Source: Euzebya pacifica
GTDB lineage: Bacteria; Actinomycetota; Nitriliruptoria; Euzebyales; Euzebyaceae
DNA: 64,000 nucleotides
Direction: 5' to 3'
NCBI RefSeq assembly: GCF_003344865.1
Contig: NZ_CP031165.1
Span: 1,364,001 to 1,428,000, forward strand
Shown here: piece after piece, positions 25,577 to 33,884 of the stretch
Numbering within the stretch: the stretch's first letter is position 1
Layout of the letters: every line of letters begins with the position of its first letter
Position numbers and translations under genes: made by a program
Notes under the pieces: generated by a model
Told to the model about the DNA's origin: nothing
What the model saw: only the letters and a program-made list of their open reading frames with translations
Database searches by the model: none

Positions 25577-28500
25577 GCGCCCACGACGACGAGGTCGTCC
25601 GCCAGCTCGTCCGCGGCCGCGACGGCCGCTGGACGATGGCGGATGCCCCCGTCACCGGCTCCGAGGACGTCGAGCGGATCCCGTCGAACCGCTCGGAGCC
25701 CGCCCCCGGGCGCACGTCGAACAGCACGCTCGACACCAGCCCGCCCGGCACCAGCACGCCCGGCACAGGTCCGCTCGACACCGGGCCCATGGTTCGTCGC
25801 CTGCTGGTGCGGGCCGGCGGCACCGACCGCCACGTCGTGGTGCTCGGCGACTCCGGCCAGTCGACCGATCAGCTCCTCGAGGAACTCCAGCGCATCGTGC
25901 CGGGCACACCGCTGATCGACGGGGCGCCGCTGCCCCGGGGGACCATGGTCGAGTCGCTCGGCCTGCGCGACGGGCAGGTGGTGACCGTCGAGTCCGACGA
26001 CCCGCAGGTGGTGACCGTCGAGGCCGACGACCCCCAGCCGGCTGGCCCCGCCACTGGGCCGGTCCTGCGGATCGTCGGCGGCCCCGATGCCGGTCGCACC
26101 ATCCCCGTCCGGATGGGACAGATGACCATCGGGCGGGCGGCCGGCAACAGCATCGTCCTGGCCGACCCCAACGCCTCCCGCAGCCACTGCGTCGTCCACC
26201 GCGACGCCGACGGCATCGTGGTCATCGACGTGGGCAGCGCCAACGGCACACGGGTCGAGGGGGTGCCGGAGCCGCAGGCACGGCTGCAGCCCGGTGACCT
26301 CCTGCGGCTCGGCGACAGCCTGCTCGAGCTCGGCGACGCCGACGACGTCGAGGCGGTCGTGCTGGAGCAGGGGCACGACGCGCTCGGCGTCCACAGGCGC
26401 TTCCGGGCCGGCGTCGACGACCCGCCCAACCGGATCCGGTATCCGCAGAAGCGCGACCCCGGCGAGCCACAACCGCTCAACCTGCTGATGGCGATCCTGC
26501 CTGCCGGTGGCATCGCGGTCATGGCGTTCCTCTTCGGCCGACCCGAGATGCTGATCTTCGCGGCGATGTCCCCGATGCTCGCCATCGGACGCAACATCTC
26601 CGCCAAGCGGAATCATCGCGACAAGGTGCTGCAGTCCGAGGTCGACCATCGGGAGGCGGTCGCGCGCTTCTCCACCGACTTCGCGGTCATGCGTGCAGCC
26701 GAACGACGGCATCGTCGGCATGCCGTGCCCGACCCCGCCCGCATCGTGGAGGCAGCCACCCGCCCGACCACCGAGCTGTGGAACCGCCGCTGCACCGACG
26801 CCGATGCCCTCACCGTCCGCATCGGCTCGGCCTTCGCGCCGTCCACCATCGATGTCGAGGGCGCCCCGGAACAGGATGCCGACGAACCGCAGCCGTGGCT
26901 GCCCGTCGGGGTGTCCCTCGTGGAGTTCGGCGGGCTCGCGCTGGTCGGCGACCTCCCGCGTGTCCGGGCGCTGGCCCGCTCGCTGGTCCTGCAGGCCGCG
27001 GTCCTCCATGCGCCGTCGGAGCTGCGGATCGTGTTCCTCGGCGGCCACGACGCGGCCGGGGACTGGAGCTGGCTGCGCTGGCTGCCTCACGTCCGCAGGG
27101 GACCGCTCGAACCGTCCCTCCTGCTCGGCACCGACGCCAGCTCCCGTGCCGCCCGGGTGGAGGAGCTCCGCCGGATCCTGACCGAACGGCGAGAGGCCGC
27201 CGAGGACCGGCGCAGCGTGTTCGCGCCACGCATCCTGCTGGTCTGTGACGACGCGTCCGCACGGCTGGGGGAAGGGGTGGCCGAGCTGGTCCGCGACGGC
27301 GGGCCGCTGGGCATCCACGCCCTCTGCCTGGACACCCTGCAGGTACCGGAGGGGTGCGACGCCTCCGTGGTCCTCGGTGAACGGGTCGACGGTGCACGGG
27401 TGGAACGCAGGGGCCAGCCGCCGGTGCGCGGGGTCATCACCGACGCCCTCGACGCCGACCGCTGCGAGGAGGTCAGCCGTGCGCTCGCCCCCGTCCGGGT
27501 CATCGGCGAGGAGGACGACGACGGCCTGCCCACGTCGTGCCGACTGCTGAGCACCCTCGGGCTGCAACCCACCGCCACCCACGTCCGCGCCCGCTGGCGG
27601 GCCATGTCGCCGAGCAGCCGCGCCACGATCGGCGTCGGCCCCGAACGCCCAATCGCCCTCGACCTGACGCGTGACGGCCCCCATGCGCTGGTGGCGGGCA
27701 CGACCGGTGCGGGCAAGAGCGAGTTCATCAAGACGTTCGTCGCGTCGCTGGCGCTGGAGAACCACCCCGACCACCTCTCCTTCCTCTTCATCGACTTCAA
27801 GGGAGGTGGGGACTACCGGACCCTCGTCCGGCTGCCGCATGCGGTGGCGCTCGCCACCAACCTCGACGACCCCGCTGCCTTCGACCGGACCCTGGCGTTG
27901 CTGGAGGCCGAGATGGGCCGCCGCGTCGGGCTCCTGCAGGCGGCCGGGACCACCTCCATCGAGGGCTACATGGCCGTCCCCGGCGGGCCGCCGACGCCGA
28001 TGCCACGCCTCGTCGTGGTCGCCGACGAGTTCGCCGAGCTGAAGGACAAGGCCCCCCAGCAGCTGGACCGGCTGGTCTCCGTCGCCCGGACCGGTCGGTC
28101 GGTCGGTGTGCATTTGCTCCTGGCGACGCAGCGGCCCGGCGGCGTCGTCACCAGCCAGATCGATGCCAACGTGGGCCTGCGCGTGTGCTTCCGCGTCACC
28201 GACGAGCAGGAGAGCAAGGAGGTCATCGGTTCGCCGCTGGCCGGCCGGATCGCCGAACGGCACCGCGGACGCGCAGTCTTCCGTTCCGCGGCGACCCCCC
28301 TCACCGAGGTGCAGACCGCCCGGGTCGCCGGGGCCCGGCCCGGCGCGGTGTCGGCCGCCCCAGTACGCGCGGTCGAGCTGGACTGGGAACGCCTCGGCCG
28401 GCCCTTCCCCAAGGGCCCCGAAACCGGGGAGGTGCCCGACGCCGACACCGACCTGCACGACGTCGTCGAGGCACTCCGCCAGGCGGCCACCGACGAGGGC

Positions 28501-30084
28501 TGGACCCACAGCGCCATCCCGTGGCCCCCGGAGCTGCCGGACCAGCTGCCCGTGTCGGCGCTGCCCCGGGACGCAGCGGCCCTGGCCGACGCCATCCCGG
28601 TCGGCCTCGTCGACGTCCCGTCGACCCAGCGCCAGGAGGTGCAGCACATCCGGCTCGGTGGCGGGCACGTCGTCATCGCCGGCAGCGCCCGTACCGGCCG
28701 GAGCACCGCCCTGCGGACCTTCCTCACCGGTGTCGTCCAGCGGTTCGGGCCCGACGACCTGCGCATCGCGGCCCTGGACTTCGGCGGCGGTGCCCTGCTC
28801 CCGGTGCAGCAGCTGCCCCACTGCACCGGACTGTCGATGGAGGACCTGGTCGAGGCCGAGGGAATCGTGGCGTCCCTCGAACGCGAGCTGGCTCGACGCC
28901 GCGACCTGTTCGCCGAACACGGCTGGCCCGACCTGCCGGCACAGCGGGCCCAGTCCGACACCCCGCTGCCGTGGCTCCTGCTGGCCATCGAGGGATGGGA
29001 CAACCTGGCCGAGGAGGGCATGCGTCAGTCGTTGCACACCCGCGTCGCCCAGCTGCTGGCCCGCGGCACCCCGCAGGGCCTGCAGGTCGTCATGACGGGT
29101 GACCGCGGCACCACGCACTCCATGATCGCCCGCCACCTGACCCACCGCTACAGCCTGCGGTTCAACCGCAGCGTCGACGCCGAGCTGCAGGGCATCATGG
29201 CGCGCGACCTGCCCCGCCACCAGCCGCCCGGTCGCGCCGTGGAGATCCGCACGACCCGCCTGCTGCAGTTCGCCGAGCTCGACGACCCCGACCGGGTCGG
29301 CCAGGCCGTGGCTTTCCAGCGGGCCCTCGCCGAGGTGGTGCTGGCCGCGGGTGCCGGTGCCGAACCGCGCCGTGGCCTCGGTACCGAACCGACCTCGACC
29401 ATGCCCGACGCGATGGACATGGCCGCGACCGGCCCACCGGCCGACACGACGTTCCCGTTGCTGCTGGGGATGGGCGAGGACCCCCGAGAGCCGGTGTGGG
29501 CGGACCTGGAGGACTCCGGTGGTCTGTTCTTCGTGGTCGGTCCGCCGGGAACCGGTCGGTCGACGACCCTTCGCACGATGGCGGTCGCTGCCCACCACAT
29601 CGGCATCGACGTTGCCGTGGCCGGACCGGACACCTCCCCGCTGGCCACCGACCCGACCGTTCCCGGGCAGCGTGTGTCCCTCGCCGACCACGAGACGTTG
29701 GTGCCGAGGGCTGGCCGGCGATTGCTCGTGCTGATCGACGACCTCGACCTGCTGGAGGACTCCAGGGCCCTGCAGCAGACGCTCGGGTCGTCCCTGCCGG
29801 GCCGTGGCGTCGTCGTCACCGCTGACATCACGTGGATGAAGGCGCGCTTCTCTGGCCTGGCCGCAGCCGTTCGCCGGCCGCGCCGAGGCGTCATCCTGAG
29901 CCCGCCGTCGACGGCCAACGGCGTGGAGATGTTCGCCGCCTCCCTCGACCCGGGCCTGATCGCCCCACCCGACCCCGGGCGGGCCGTGGCCAACCTCGGC
30001 GGCGGCCACGTCCTCCTGCGCGTTCCCGAACCTCCGGGAGAAAGTTCCGGGGCGGGGGAGGAACTCGGCGGCGTCGATCGGTAG
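25573..30084 (+). CDS. EccC/EssC-like type VII secretion ATPase with FHA domain
   Basis: 1,503 residues, GTG start overlapping the sigma gene. Order: a small N-terminal domain (about 75-135), an FHA domain (about 165-255; GRAAGNSIVL, SRSH, NGT), two hydrophobic segments (about 300-340), then three FtsK/SpoIIIE ATPase domains. Only the first has a canonical Walker A (GTTGAGKS, about 708-715) with LFIDFKGGGD. The second (GSARTGRST, about 1036) and third (GPPGTGRST, about 1322) have Arg for the key Lys. An N-terminal FHA is a Firmicutes EssC trait, while the sequence is GC-rich actinobacterial. It should power export of the WXG proteins. Confidence 0.92.
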   Translation: MSAHDDEVVRQLVRGRDGRWTMADAPVTGSEDVERIPSNRSEPAPGRTSNSTLDTSPPGTSTPGTGPLDTGPMVRRLLVRAGGTDRHVVVLGDSGQSTDQLLEELQRIVPGTPLIDGAPLPRGTMVESLGLRDGQVVTVESDDPQVVTVEADDPQPAGPATGPVLRIVGGPDAGRTIPVRMGQMTIGRAAGNSIVLADPNASRSHCVVHRDADGIVVIDVGSANGTRVEGVPEPQARLQPGDLLRLGDSLLELGDADDVEAVVLEQGHDALGVHRRFRAGVDDPPNRIRYPQKRDPGEPQPLNLLMAILPAGGIAVMAFLFGRPEMLIFAAMSPMLAIGRNISAKRNHRDKVLQSEVDHREAVARFSTDFAVMRAAERRHRRHAVPDPARIVEAATRPTTELWNRRCTDADALTVRIGSAFAPSTIDVEGAPEQDADEPQPWLPVGVSLVEFGGLALVGDLPRVRALARSLVLQAAVLHAPSELRIVFLGGHDAAGDWSWLRWLPHVRRGPLEPSLLLGTDASSRAARVEELRRILTERREAAEDRRSVFAPRILLVCDDASARLGEGVAELVRDGGPLGIHALCLDTLQVPEGCDASVVLGERVDGARVERRGQPPVRGVITDALDADRCEEVSRALAPVRVIGEEDDDGLPTSCRLLSTLGLQPTATHVRARWRAMSPSSRATIGVGPERPIALDLTRDGPHALVAGTTGAGKSEFIKTFVASLALENHPDHLSFLFIDFKGGGDYRTLVRLPHAVALATNLDDPAAFDRTLALLEAEMGRRVGLLQAAGTTSIEGYMAVPGGPPTPMPRLVVVADEFAELKDKAPQQLDRLVSVARTGRSVGVHLLLATQRPGGVVTSQIDANVGLRVCFRVTDEQESKEVIGSPLAGRIAERHRGRAVFRSAATPLTEVQTARVAGARPGAVSAAPVRAVELDWERLGRPFPKGPETGEVPDADTDLHDVVEALRQAATDEGWTHSAIPWPPELPDQLPVSALPRDAAALADAIPVGLVDVPSTQRQEVQHIRLGGGHVVIAGSARTGRSTALRTFLTGVVQRFGPDDLRIAALDFGGGALLPVQQLPHCTGLSMEDLVEAEGIVASLERELARRRDLFAEHGWPDLPAQRAQSDTPLPWLLLAIEGWDNLAEEGMRQSLHTRVAQLLARGTPQGLQVVMTGDRGTTHSMIARHLTHRYSLRFNRSVDAELQGIMARDLPRHQPPGRAVEIRTTRLLQFAELDDPDRVGQAVAFQRALAEVVLAAGAGAEPRRGLGTEPTSTMPDAMDMAATGPPADTTFPLLLGMGEDPREPVWADLEDSGGLFFVVGPPGTGRSTTLRTMAVAAHHIGIDVAVAGPDTSPLATDPTVPGQRVSLADHETLVPRAGRRLLVLIDDLDLLEDSRALQQTLGSSLPGRGVVVTADITWMKARFSGLAAAVRRPRRGVILSPPSTANGVEMFAASLDPGLIAPPDPGRAVANLGGGHVLLRVPEPPGESSGAGEELGGVDR
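25975..26034 (+). repeat. 30-bp direct tandem duplication in the EccC/EssC-like gene
   Basis: Two adjacent copies, nearly identical, encode QVVTVESDDP and QVVTVEADDP just before the FHA domain. It looks like a recent slippage event in a linker. Confidence 0.8.
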
Positions 30085-30138
30085 AGGGCAGTACACGCCA
30101 GCCGCACCTTGCGGCCCCGACGCACACAGGAGATCCCG

Positions 30139-30420
30139 ATGACGCAGTTCTTCGTCGCCCCGGACGAGCTTCGTGGCCACGCCGGCCAGCTCGACACCTA
30201 CGCGCTGTCCACCCAGCAGGGCTTCGACTCGCTCCGCAGCGAGCTGGCCGACATGGAGGCGTACTTCACCGGTCTGGCCTCCACCGCCTTCCAGGGACAC
30301 ATGGAGGAGTGGCAGACTTCCGCCCGCGCGCTGACGACCGCGCTGGCCTCCCTCGGCCAGTTCCTCAACAGCGAGGCCGCCTCCGCCGAGGAACTCGACG
30401 CCCAGCTCGCAGCCGGCTAG
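30139..30420 (+). CDS. WXG100-family protein
   Basis: 93 residues, ATG with AGGAG 7 nt upstream. A helical hairpin with YFTGLASTAFQGHMEEW around 44-60 has FTG at the WXG turn, as in the protein at 24408. It lies directly after the EccC/EssC-like motor and before a second small helical protein, the usual place for an EsxA/EsxB-type pair. Confidence 0.88.
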   Translation: MTQFFVAPDELRGHAGQLDTYALSTQQGFDSLRSELADMEAYFTGLASTAFQGHMEEWQTSARALTTALASLGQFLNSEAASAEELDAQLAAG

Positions 30421-30429
30421 CCCGCAGCC

Positions 30430-30702
30430 ATGTCCGAAACCGTCGTCGATCCGGCGCACCTGCGTGCCCTGGCAGGCCGTGCAGAGGGCCTGTCGGGCGA
30501 GGTCGGCGGCCTCGGGTCCCTCGTCGAGGAGCTCGCGCCGGCTGCTGCCGGCGACCCGGGCCTCGCGGCCGCGGTCGGCGCCTTCGTCCAGGCGTGGCGT
30601 GCCCGTGCGGTGGAGATGGAGGCCGAGCTGACCGACGCGGGGGGGTTCCTGCGAACCTTCGCCGACGCCGCCGAGCAGATGGACGCGTCGCTGTCAGAAT
30701 GA
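30430..30702 (+). CDS. Small helical protein, possible WXG100 partner
   Basis: 90 residues. Two or three amphipathic helices with AGDPGLAAAVGAFVQAW in the middle; there is no WXG motif. The size and position, 9 nt after a WXG100 gene, fit an ESX partner or EspC-like T7SS target. Family assignment is by context. Confidence 0.75.
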   Translation: MSETVVDPAHLRALAGRAEGLSGEVGGLGSLVEELAPAAAGDPGLAAAVGAFVQAWRARAVEMEAELTDAGGFLRTFADAAEQMDASLSE

Positions 30703-30706
30703 CGCC

Positions 30707-31378
30707 ATGACCACAAGCGGGCAGAACCTCCTGCCGTTCTACCTCGTCCTCGACGTGTCCTCCTCGATGGTGGGGGAGGGCATGCAGGCGATCAACACCG
30801 CGCTGCCCGGGCTGCTCGACGAGATCTCGACCAACCTCATCGTCGCGGACAAGACCCGGTTCTGCCTCATCACGTTCGCAAGCGAAGCCCAGGTGGCCCT
30901 GCCGTTGTGCGACCTGTCTGAGGTCCAGGCCATGCCGGTGCTCGTGCCGACCGGGTTGACCAACTACCACAAGGTCTTCCGGCTGCTCCGCAACACCATC
31001 GCCGCAGACGTCGAACGGCTGAAGGCGGCGGGGGCCGCCGTCTACCGTCCGACAGTATTTTTCCTGACCGACGGCAACCCCAACAGCGACGACTGGGTGG
31101 CCACCTATCGCGACCTGGTCTCCGACGCCTTCCCCTACCGACCCAACATCATGGCGTTCGGGGTCGGCAACGTCTCCACGACCATCCTGGGGCAGGTCGC
31201 CACCAGCAAGGCGTTCCTCGCCATCGACGACCCCGGCGCCGCGCTGACGGAGTTCGCCAGCACGCTGACCAAGAGCATCGTCAAGTCGGGCGAGGCCGCC
31301 GACGGACGCGTGCAGGTCCCGGTCGAGCCCGGGCCGGGGTTCCGTGAGGTCGACGTCATCGACATCGACCAGATCTAG
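30707..31378 (+). CDS. TerY-like von Willebrand A (vWA) protein
   Basis: 223 residues with a full metal-ion-dependent adhesion site: DVSSSM (Asp16, Ser18, Ser20), a Thr in PTGLTN and Asp in LTDGNPN. No signal peptide, so it acts in the cytoplasm. It is followed at once by a kinase and a PP2C phosphatase, the triad described for TerY-type stress and envelope systems. It may assemble the phospho-signalling complex on the secretion motor. Confidence 0.88.
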   Translation: MTTSGQNLLPFYLVLDVSSSMVGEGMQAINTALPGLLDEISTNLIVADKTRFCLITFASEAQVALPLCDLSEVQAMPVLVPTGLTNYHKVFRLLRNTIAADVERLKAAGAAVYRPTVFFLTDGNPNSDDWVATYRDLVSDAFPYRPNIMAFGVGNVSTTILGQVATSKAFLAIDDPGAALTEFASTLTKSIVKSGEAADGRVQVPVEPGPGFREVDVIDIDQI

Positions 31379-31389
31379 GCCGTCCAGCC

Positions 31390-32400
31390 GTGACCTCGAC
31401 CACGACCCCGCGAACGCTGCGGCTGCGCGACCTCGTCCTCACCGACGAGATCGGCGACGGCGGCGAGGGGACGGTGCACGACATCCAGGCAACCCGCGGA
31501 GTACCTGCCGGGGCGGTCCTCAAGCGGTACCAGCGCAACCTCTCCCCGGCCCGTGTCGATCAGCTGGACGCGCTCGTCGCGCTCCGTGCCCAGCTGCGGC
31601 TCGGCATGGCGCCCTACGCCTGGCCCGAGGCAACCGTGCTGGAGGACGGCCTCCTCGTCGGCGTGCTGATGCCACGGGCGCCCGACCCGTTCTGGGTCGA
31701 GGTCACGCTGCGCTCGGGTGGTCGGCAGCAGCGCCTCCGCGAGGTGCAGTACCTGCTGTTCCCCGCCGAGAAGCTGGCTCGGCTGGGTATCGCGTTCGCC
31801 ACGCTGCCCGAGCGGCTGGAGCTGCTGGCCGCGCTGGCCGCCGCGGTCGGCCGGCTGCACGACCTCGGCTTGGTCTACGGCGACCTGTCGGCCCGCAACG
31901 TCCTGTACGCCACCGACGGACCGATCGGGGTGTTCCTGCTGGACTGCGACGGGATCGTGGAGGAGGGGGCGCGCTACGTCGTGGACTCCCCGGACTGGAC
32001 CGACCCGGCCGCACCCGAGGTCGCGATGCGGGCCACGGACGTGCACAAGCTGGGGCTGCTGGCCGCCAGGGTCCTCGCGGTCGACCCGACGACGCGAACG
32101 CTGCCGGGCGGCGGGGGGACGCCAGCGGTCCTTCGCGACGTGCTGTCCGCGGCGCTGGACCCGTCCCCTTCCGCCCGGCCCGACATTTTCGAGCTGCAGC
32201 AGGCGCTGGGGCGCTGCGCACCCGGACCGGCCGACAGCGGCGCCGACCTGCCCCGGTGGGCGCTGCGTCCACCGGCAGGCGAGCTCGTCCTGCTGTCGAT
32301 CCCCGAACCACGTCGCCCCGAGGAGGATGGTGGCGGGCGTGGCTCGCGCTCGGGCCGGTTCGGTCGTCGCGGCGTCCGCAGCCGTCGGGGCCGATCGTGA
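31390..32400 (+). CDS. Ser/Thr protein kinase-like protein of the vWA triad
   Basis: 336 residues, GTG start. Glycine loop IGDGGEGTV (21-29), beta3 lysine in AVLKRY (Lys45), catalytic loop YGDLSARN (Asp165, Asn170) and metal-binding DCD in place of DFG (Asp185). The key residues are present, so it is probably active, in contrast to the PknD-like pseudokinase. There is no membrane helix. A basic Arg/Gly tail ends the protein. It overlaps the PP2C gene as GTGA. Confidence 0.85.
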   Translation: MTSTTTPRTLRLRDLVLTDEIGDGGEGTVHDIQATRGVPAGAVLKRYQRNLSPARVDQLDALVALRAQLRLGMAPYAWPEATVLEDGLLVGVLMPRAPDPFWVEVTLRSGGRQQRLREVQYLLFPAEKLARLGIAFATLPERLELLAALAAAVGRLHDLGLVYGDLSARNVLYATDGPIGVFLLDCDGIVEEGARYVVDSPDWTDPAAPEVAMRATDVHKLGLLAARVLAVDPTTRTLPGGGGTPAVLRDVLSAALDPSPSARPDIFELQQALGRCAPGPADSGADLPRWALRPPAGELVLLSIPEPRRPEEDGGGRGSRSGRFGRRGVRSRRGRS

Positions 32401-33299
32401 CGCTGGTGGACCGACCCGGTGAGCCGACGACGTTCGGTCAGCCCCAGCGCGCCGCGGGCGTGGAGGCCCAGCTGCTGCGCGGTGACGGGGTCCACGCGGC
32501 GGACACCATCATCGACCACGGGTGCTTCGGCAACCTCGTCGTGCGGGCTGCGTCGGTACGCGGGACCTATGCCCGTTACGAGTCGGGGCCGCGCGAGGAC
32601 GACTACACGATGGGCGCCGCAGGGGACGGGCGCTGGCTCGTCGTGGCGCTGGCCGACGGGGTCACCTCGGCGTCCGCCAGCCACCTCGCGGCAACCCTCG
32701 CGGTCCGTACGGCCGTGCAGCAGGTGCAACGGCAGCTCGACGAGGACGGCTTGGGCGTCGACCTGCACGGCGTGTTCCAGAGCGCGGCCTACCAGCTGCG
32801 TCGCAGCGCCGAACCACTCCTGGAGGCCGACGGCCTGGACTGCACCGCCGACCACATCGCGGCCCTGTTCGCCACGACCCTGCTGGTGGCGATCGTCCCG
32901 GCCGCCGGAGCCGATCGTCGGGTGCGGGTGGCGAGGGTGGGGGACTCCAACGCCTGGACGCTGGGCGACGGGGGATGGACCCCGCTGCTGGCGCCCAAGG
33001 CCGGCGGTGCACCGCTGGCCAGCAGCGCCGTCCGTGCCCTGCCCCGCCTTCCCGAGGCCGTGGAGGTCATCGAGGTCGACGTGGCGCCCGGCCGGACCCT
33101 GGTCCTGGCCAGCGACGGCGTGACCGATCCGTTCGGCCCGACGTTCGACGGCGACGTGGCCCGCTGCCTGGCCCGGGAGTGGCACCCCGAGCTGCCGGCC
33201 CCGCTGGAGTTCGCCCGCCAGCTGTCGTTCCGGGGCCAGTCCTGGGACGACGACCGGACGGCGATCGCCATCACGGGCATCGGGTTGCCCGCGACCTGA
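32397..33299 (+). CDS. PP2C-family protein phosphatase
   Basis: 300 residues from the GTG at 32397. The metal-binding motifs are in order: LADGVTSASASH, RVGDSNAW, ASDGVTD and DDRTAIAI. Overlap with the kinase gene means both are made together, which suggests opposing reactions on shared substrates. The FHA domain of the EccC/EssC-like motor is an obvious reader of such phosphorylation. Confidence 0.88.
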   Translation: MTLVDRPGEPTTFGQPQRAAGVEAQLLRGDGVHAADTIIDHGCFGNLVVRAASVRGTYARYESGPREDDYTMGAAGDGRWLVVALADGVTSASASHLAATLAVRTAVQQVQRQLDEDGLGVDLHGVFQSAAYQLRRSAEPLLEADGLDCTADHIAALFATTLLVAIVPAAGADRRVRVARVGDSNAWTLGDGGWTPLLAPKAGGAPLASSAVRALPRLPEAVEVIEVDVAPGRTLVLASDGVTDPFGPTFDGDVARCLAREWHPELPAPLEFARQLSFRGQSWDDDRTAIAITGIGLPAT

Positions 33300-33332
33300 G
33301 GCCCCGCCGGGCCGGGGAGTAGGCTGCGTCCC

Positions 33333-33689
33333 GTGATCGGCCGCTCGCTGGGACACATCGTCCCGCACATGATCCTGCCCGTCGCCGACATGGCCGCGGC
33401 GATGGCGTTCTACCGCGGACTCGGGTTCGACGTCGAGGCGCACAGCGACACCTACGCCTGGGTGCGCCACCGCGGTCACGAGATCCTCCACCTCGACCTG
33501 GTGCCGGAGCTCGACACGGCCACCAACCCGGTGACCGGGTACCTGCACGTCCGGGACGCCGACGCCTGGCACCGGGAGTGGGCCGATCAACCGACCCTCA
33601 CCCCGATCGTCGACCAGCCCTGGGACATGCGCGAGTTCACCCTCACCGACCCCTCCGGCAACACCCTCCGGGTCGGCCACAACCGCTGA
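33333..33689 (+). CDS. VOC (glyoxalase/bleomycin-resistance) family protein
   Basis: 118 residues, GTG start. One VOC module: MILPVADMAAAMAFYRGLGF at the front and FTLTDPSGNTLRVG at the end. Such proteins bind metals or small electrophiles as dimers. The substrate is unknown. It is the last plus-strand gene before the flagellar block and is probably unrelated to secretion. Confidence 0.82.
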   Translation: MIGRSLGHIVPHMILPVADMAAAMAFYRGLGFDVEAHSDTYAWVRHRGHEILHLDLVPELDTATNPVTGYLHVRDADAWHREWADQPTLTPIVDQPWDMREFTLTDPSGNTLRVGHNR

Positions 33690-33691
33690 GG

Positions 33692-33884
33692 TGTGTCGGC
33701 CAATCACGACGGGTGGCCGGTTCGACGACACACCCGGCGGGGTGCCCGGCCGGCCCACACGGCGGACGGTTGTCGGGCGATCACGGCGGGCGGCCCGGAA
33801 CCCGACACGCGTCGGGGGTGCGGGGGCGGTCGCCCCGGACGGTTGGCGGGCGATCACGACGGGCGGCCCGGAACCCGACACGCG
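33692..33884. repeat. Three copies of a dispersed palindromic repeat between convergent genes
   Basis: Copies at about 33692-33733 (diverged), 33771-33811 and 33844-33884. The two good copies share CGATCACG(A/G)CGGGCGG followed by CCCGGAACCCGACACGCG, and the ends of each pair as an imperfect palindrome. It is the reverse complement of the two copies inside the FlhF-like gene. The last copy ends exactly where the flhB stop codon begins, so it may serve as a bidirectional terminator or mRNA-stabilising element. Confidence 0.8.

Noticed and set aside
25450-30459. A 1,669-residue open frame antisense to the EccC/EssC-like gene
   Set aside because: High GC gives long stop-free antisense frames. 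The peptide is Gly/Arg/Val-rich without domains, while the plus strand has a complete motor protein.
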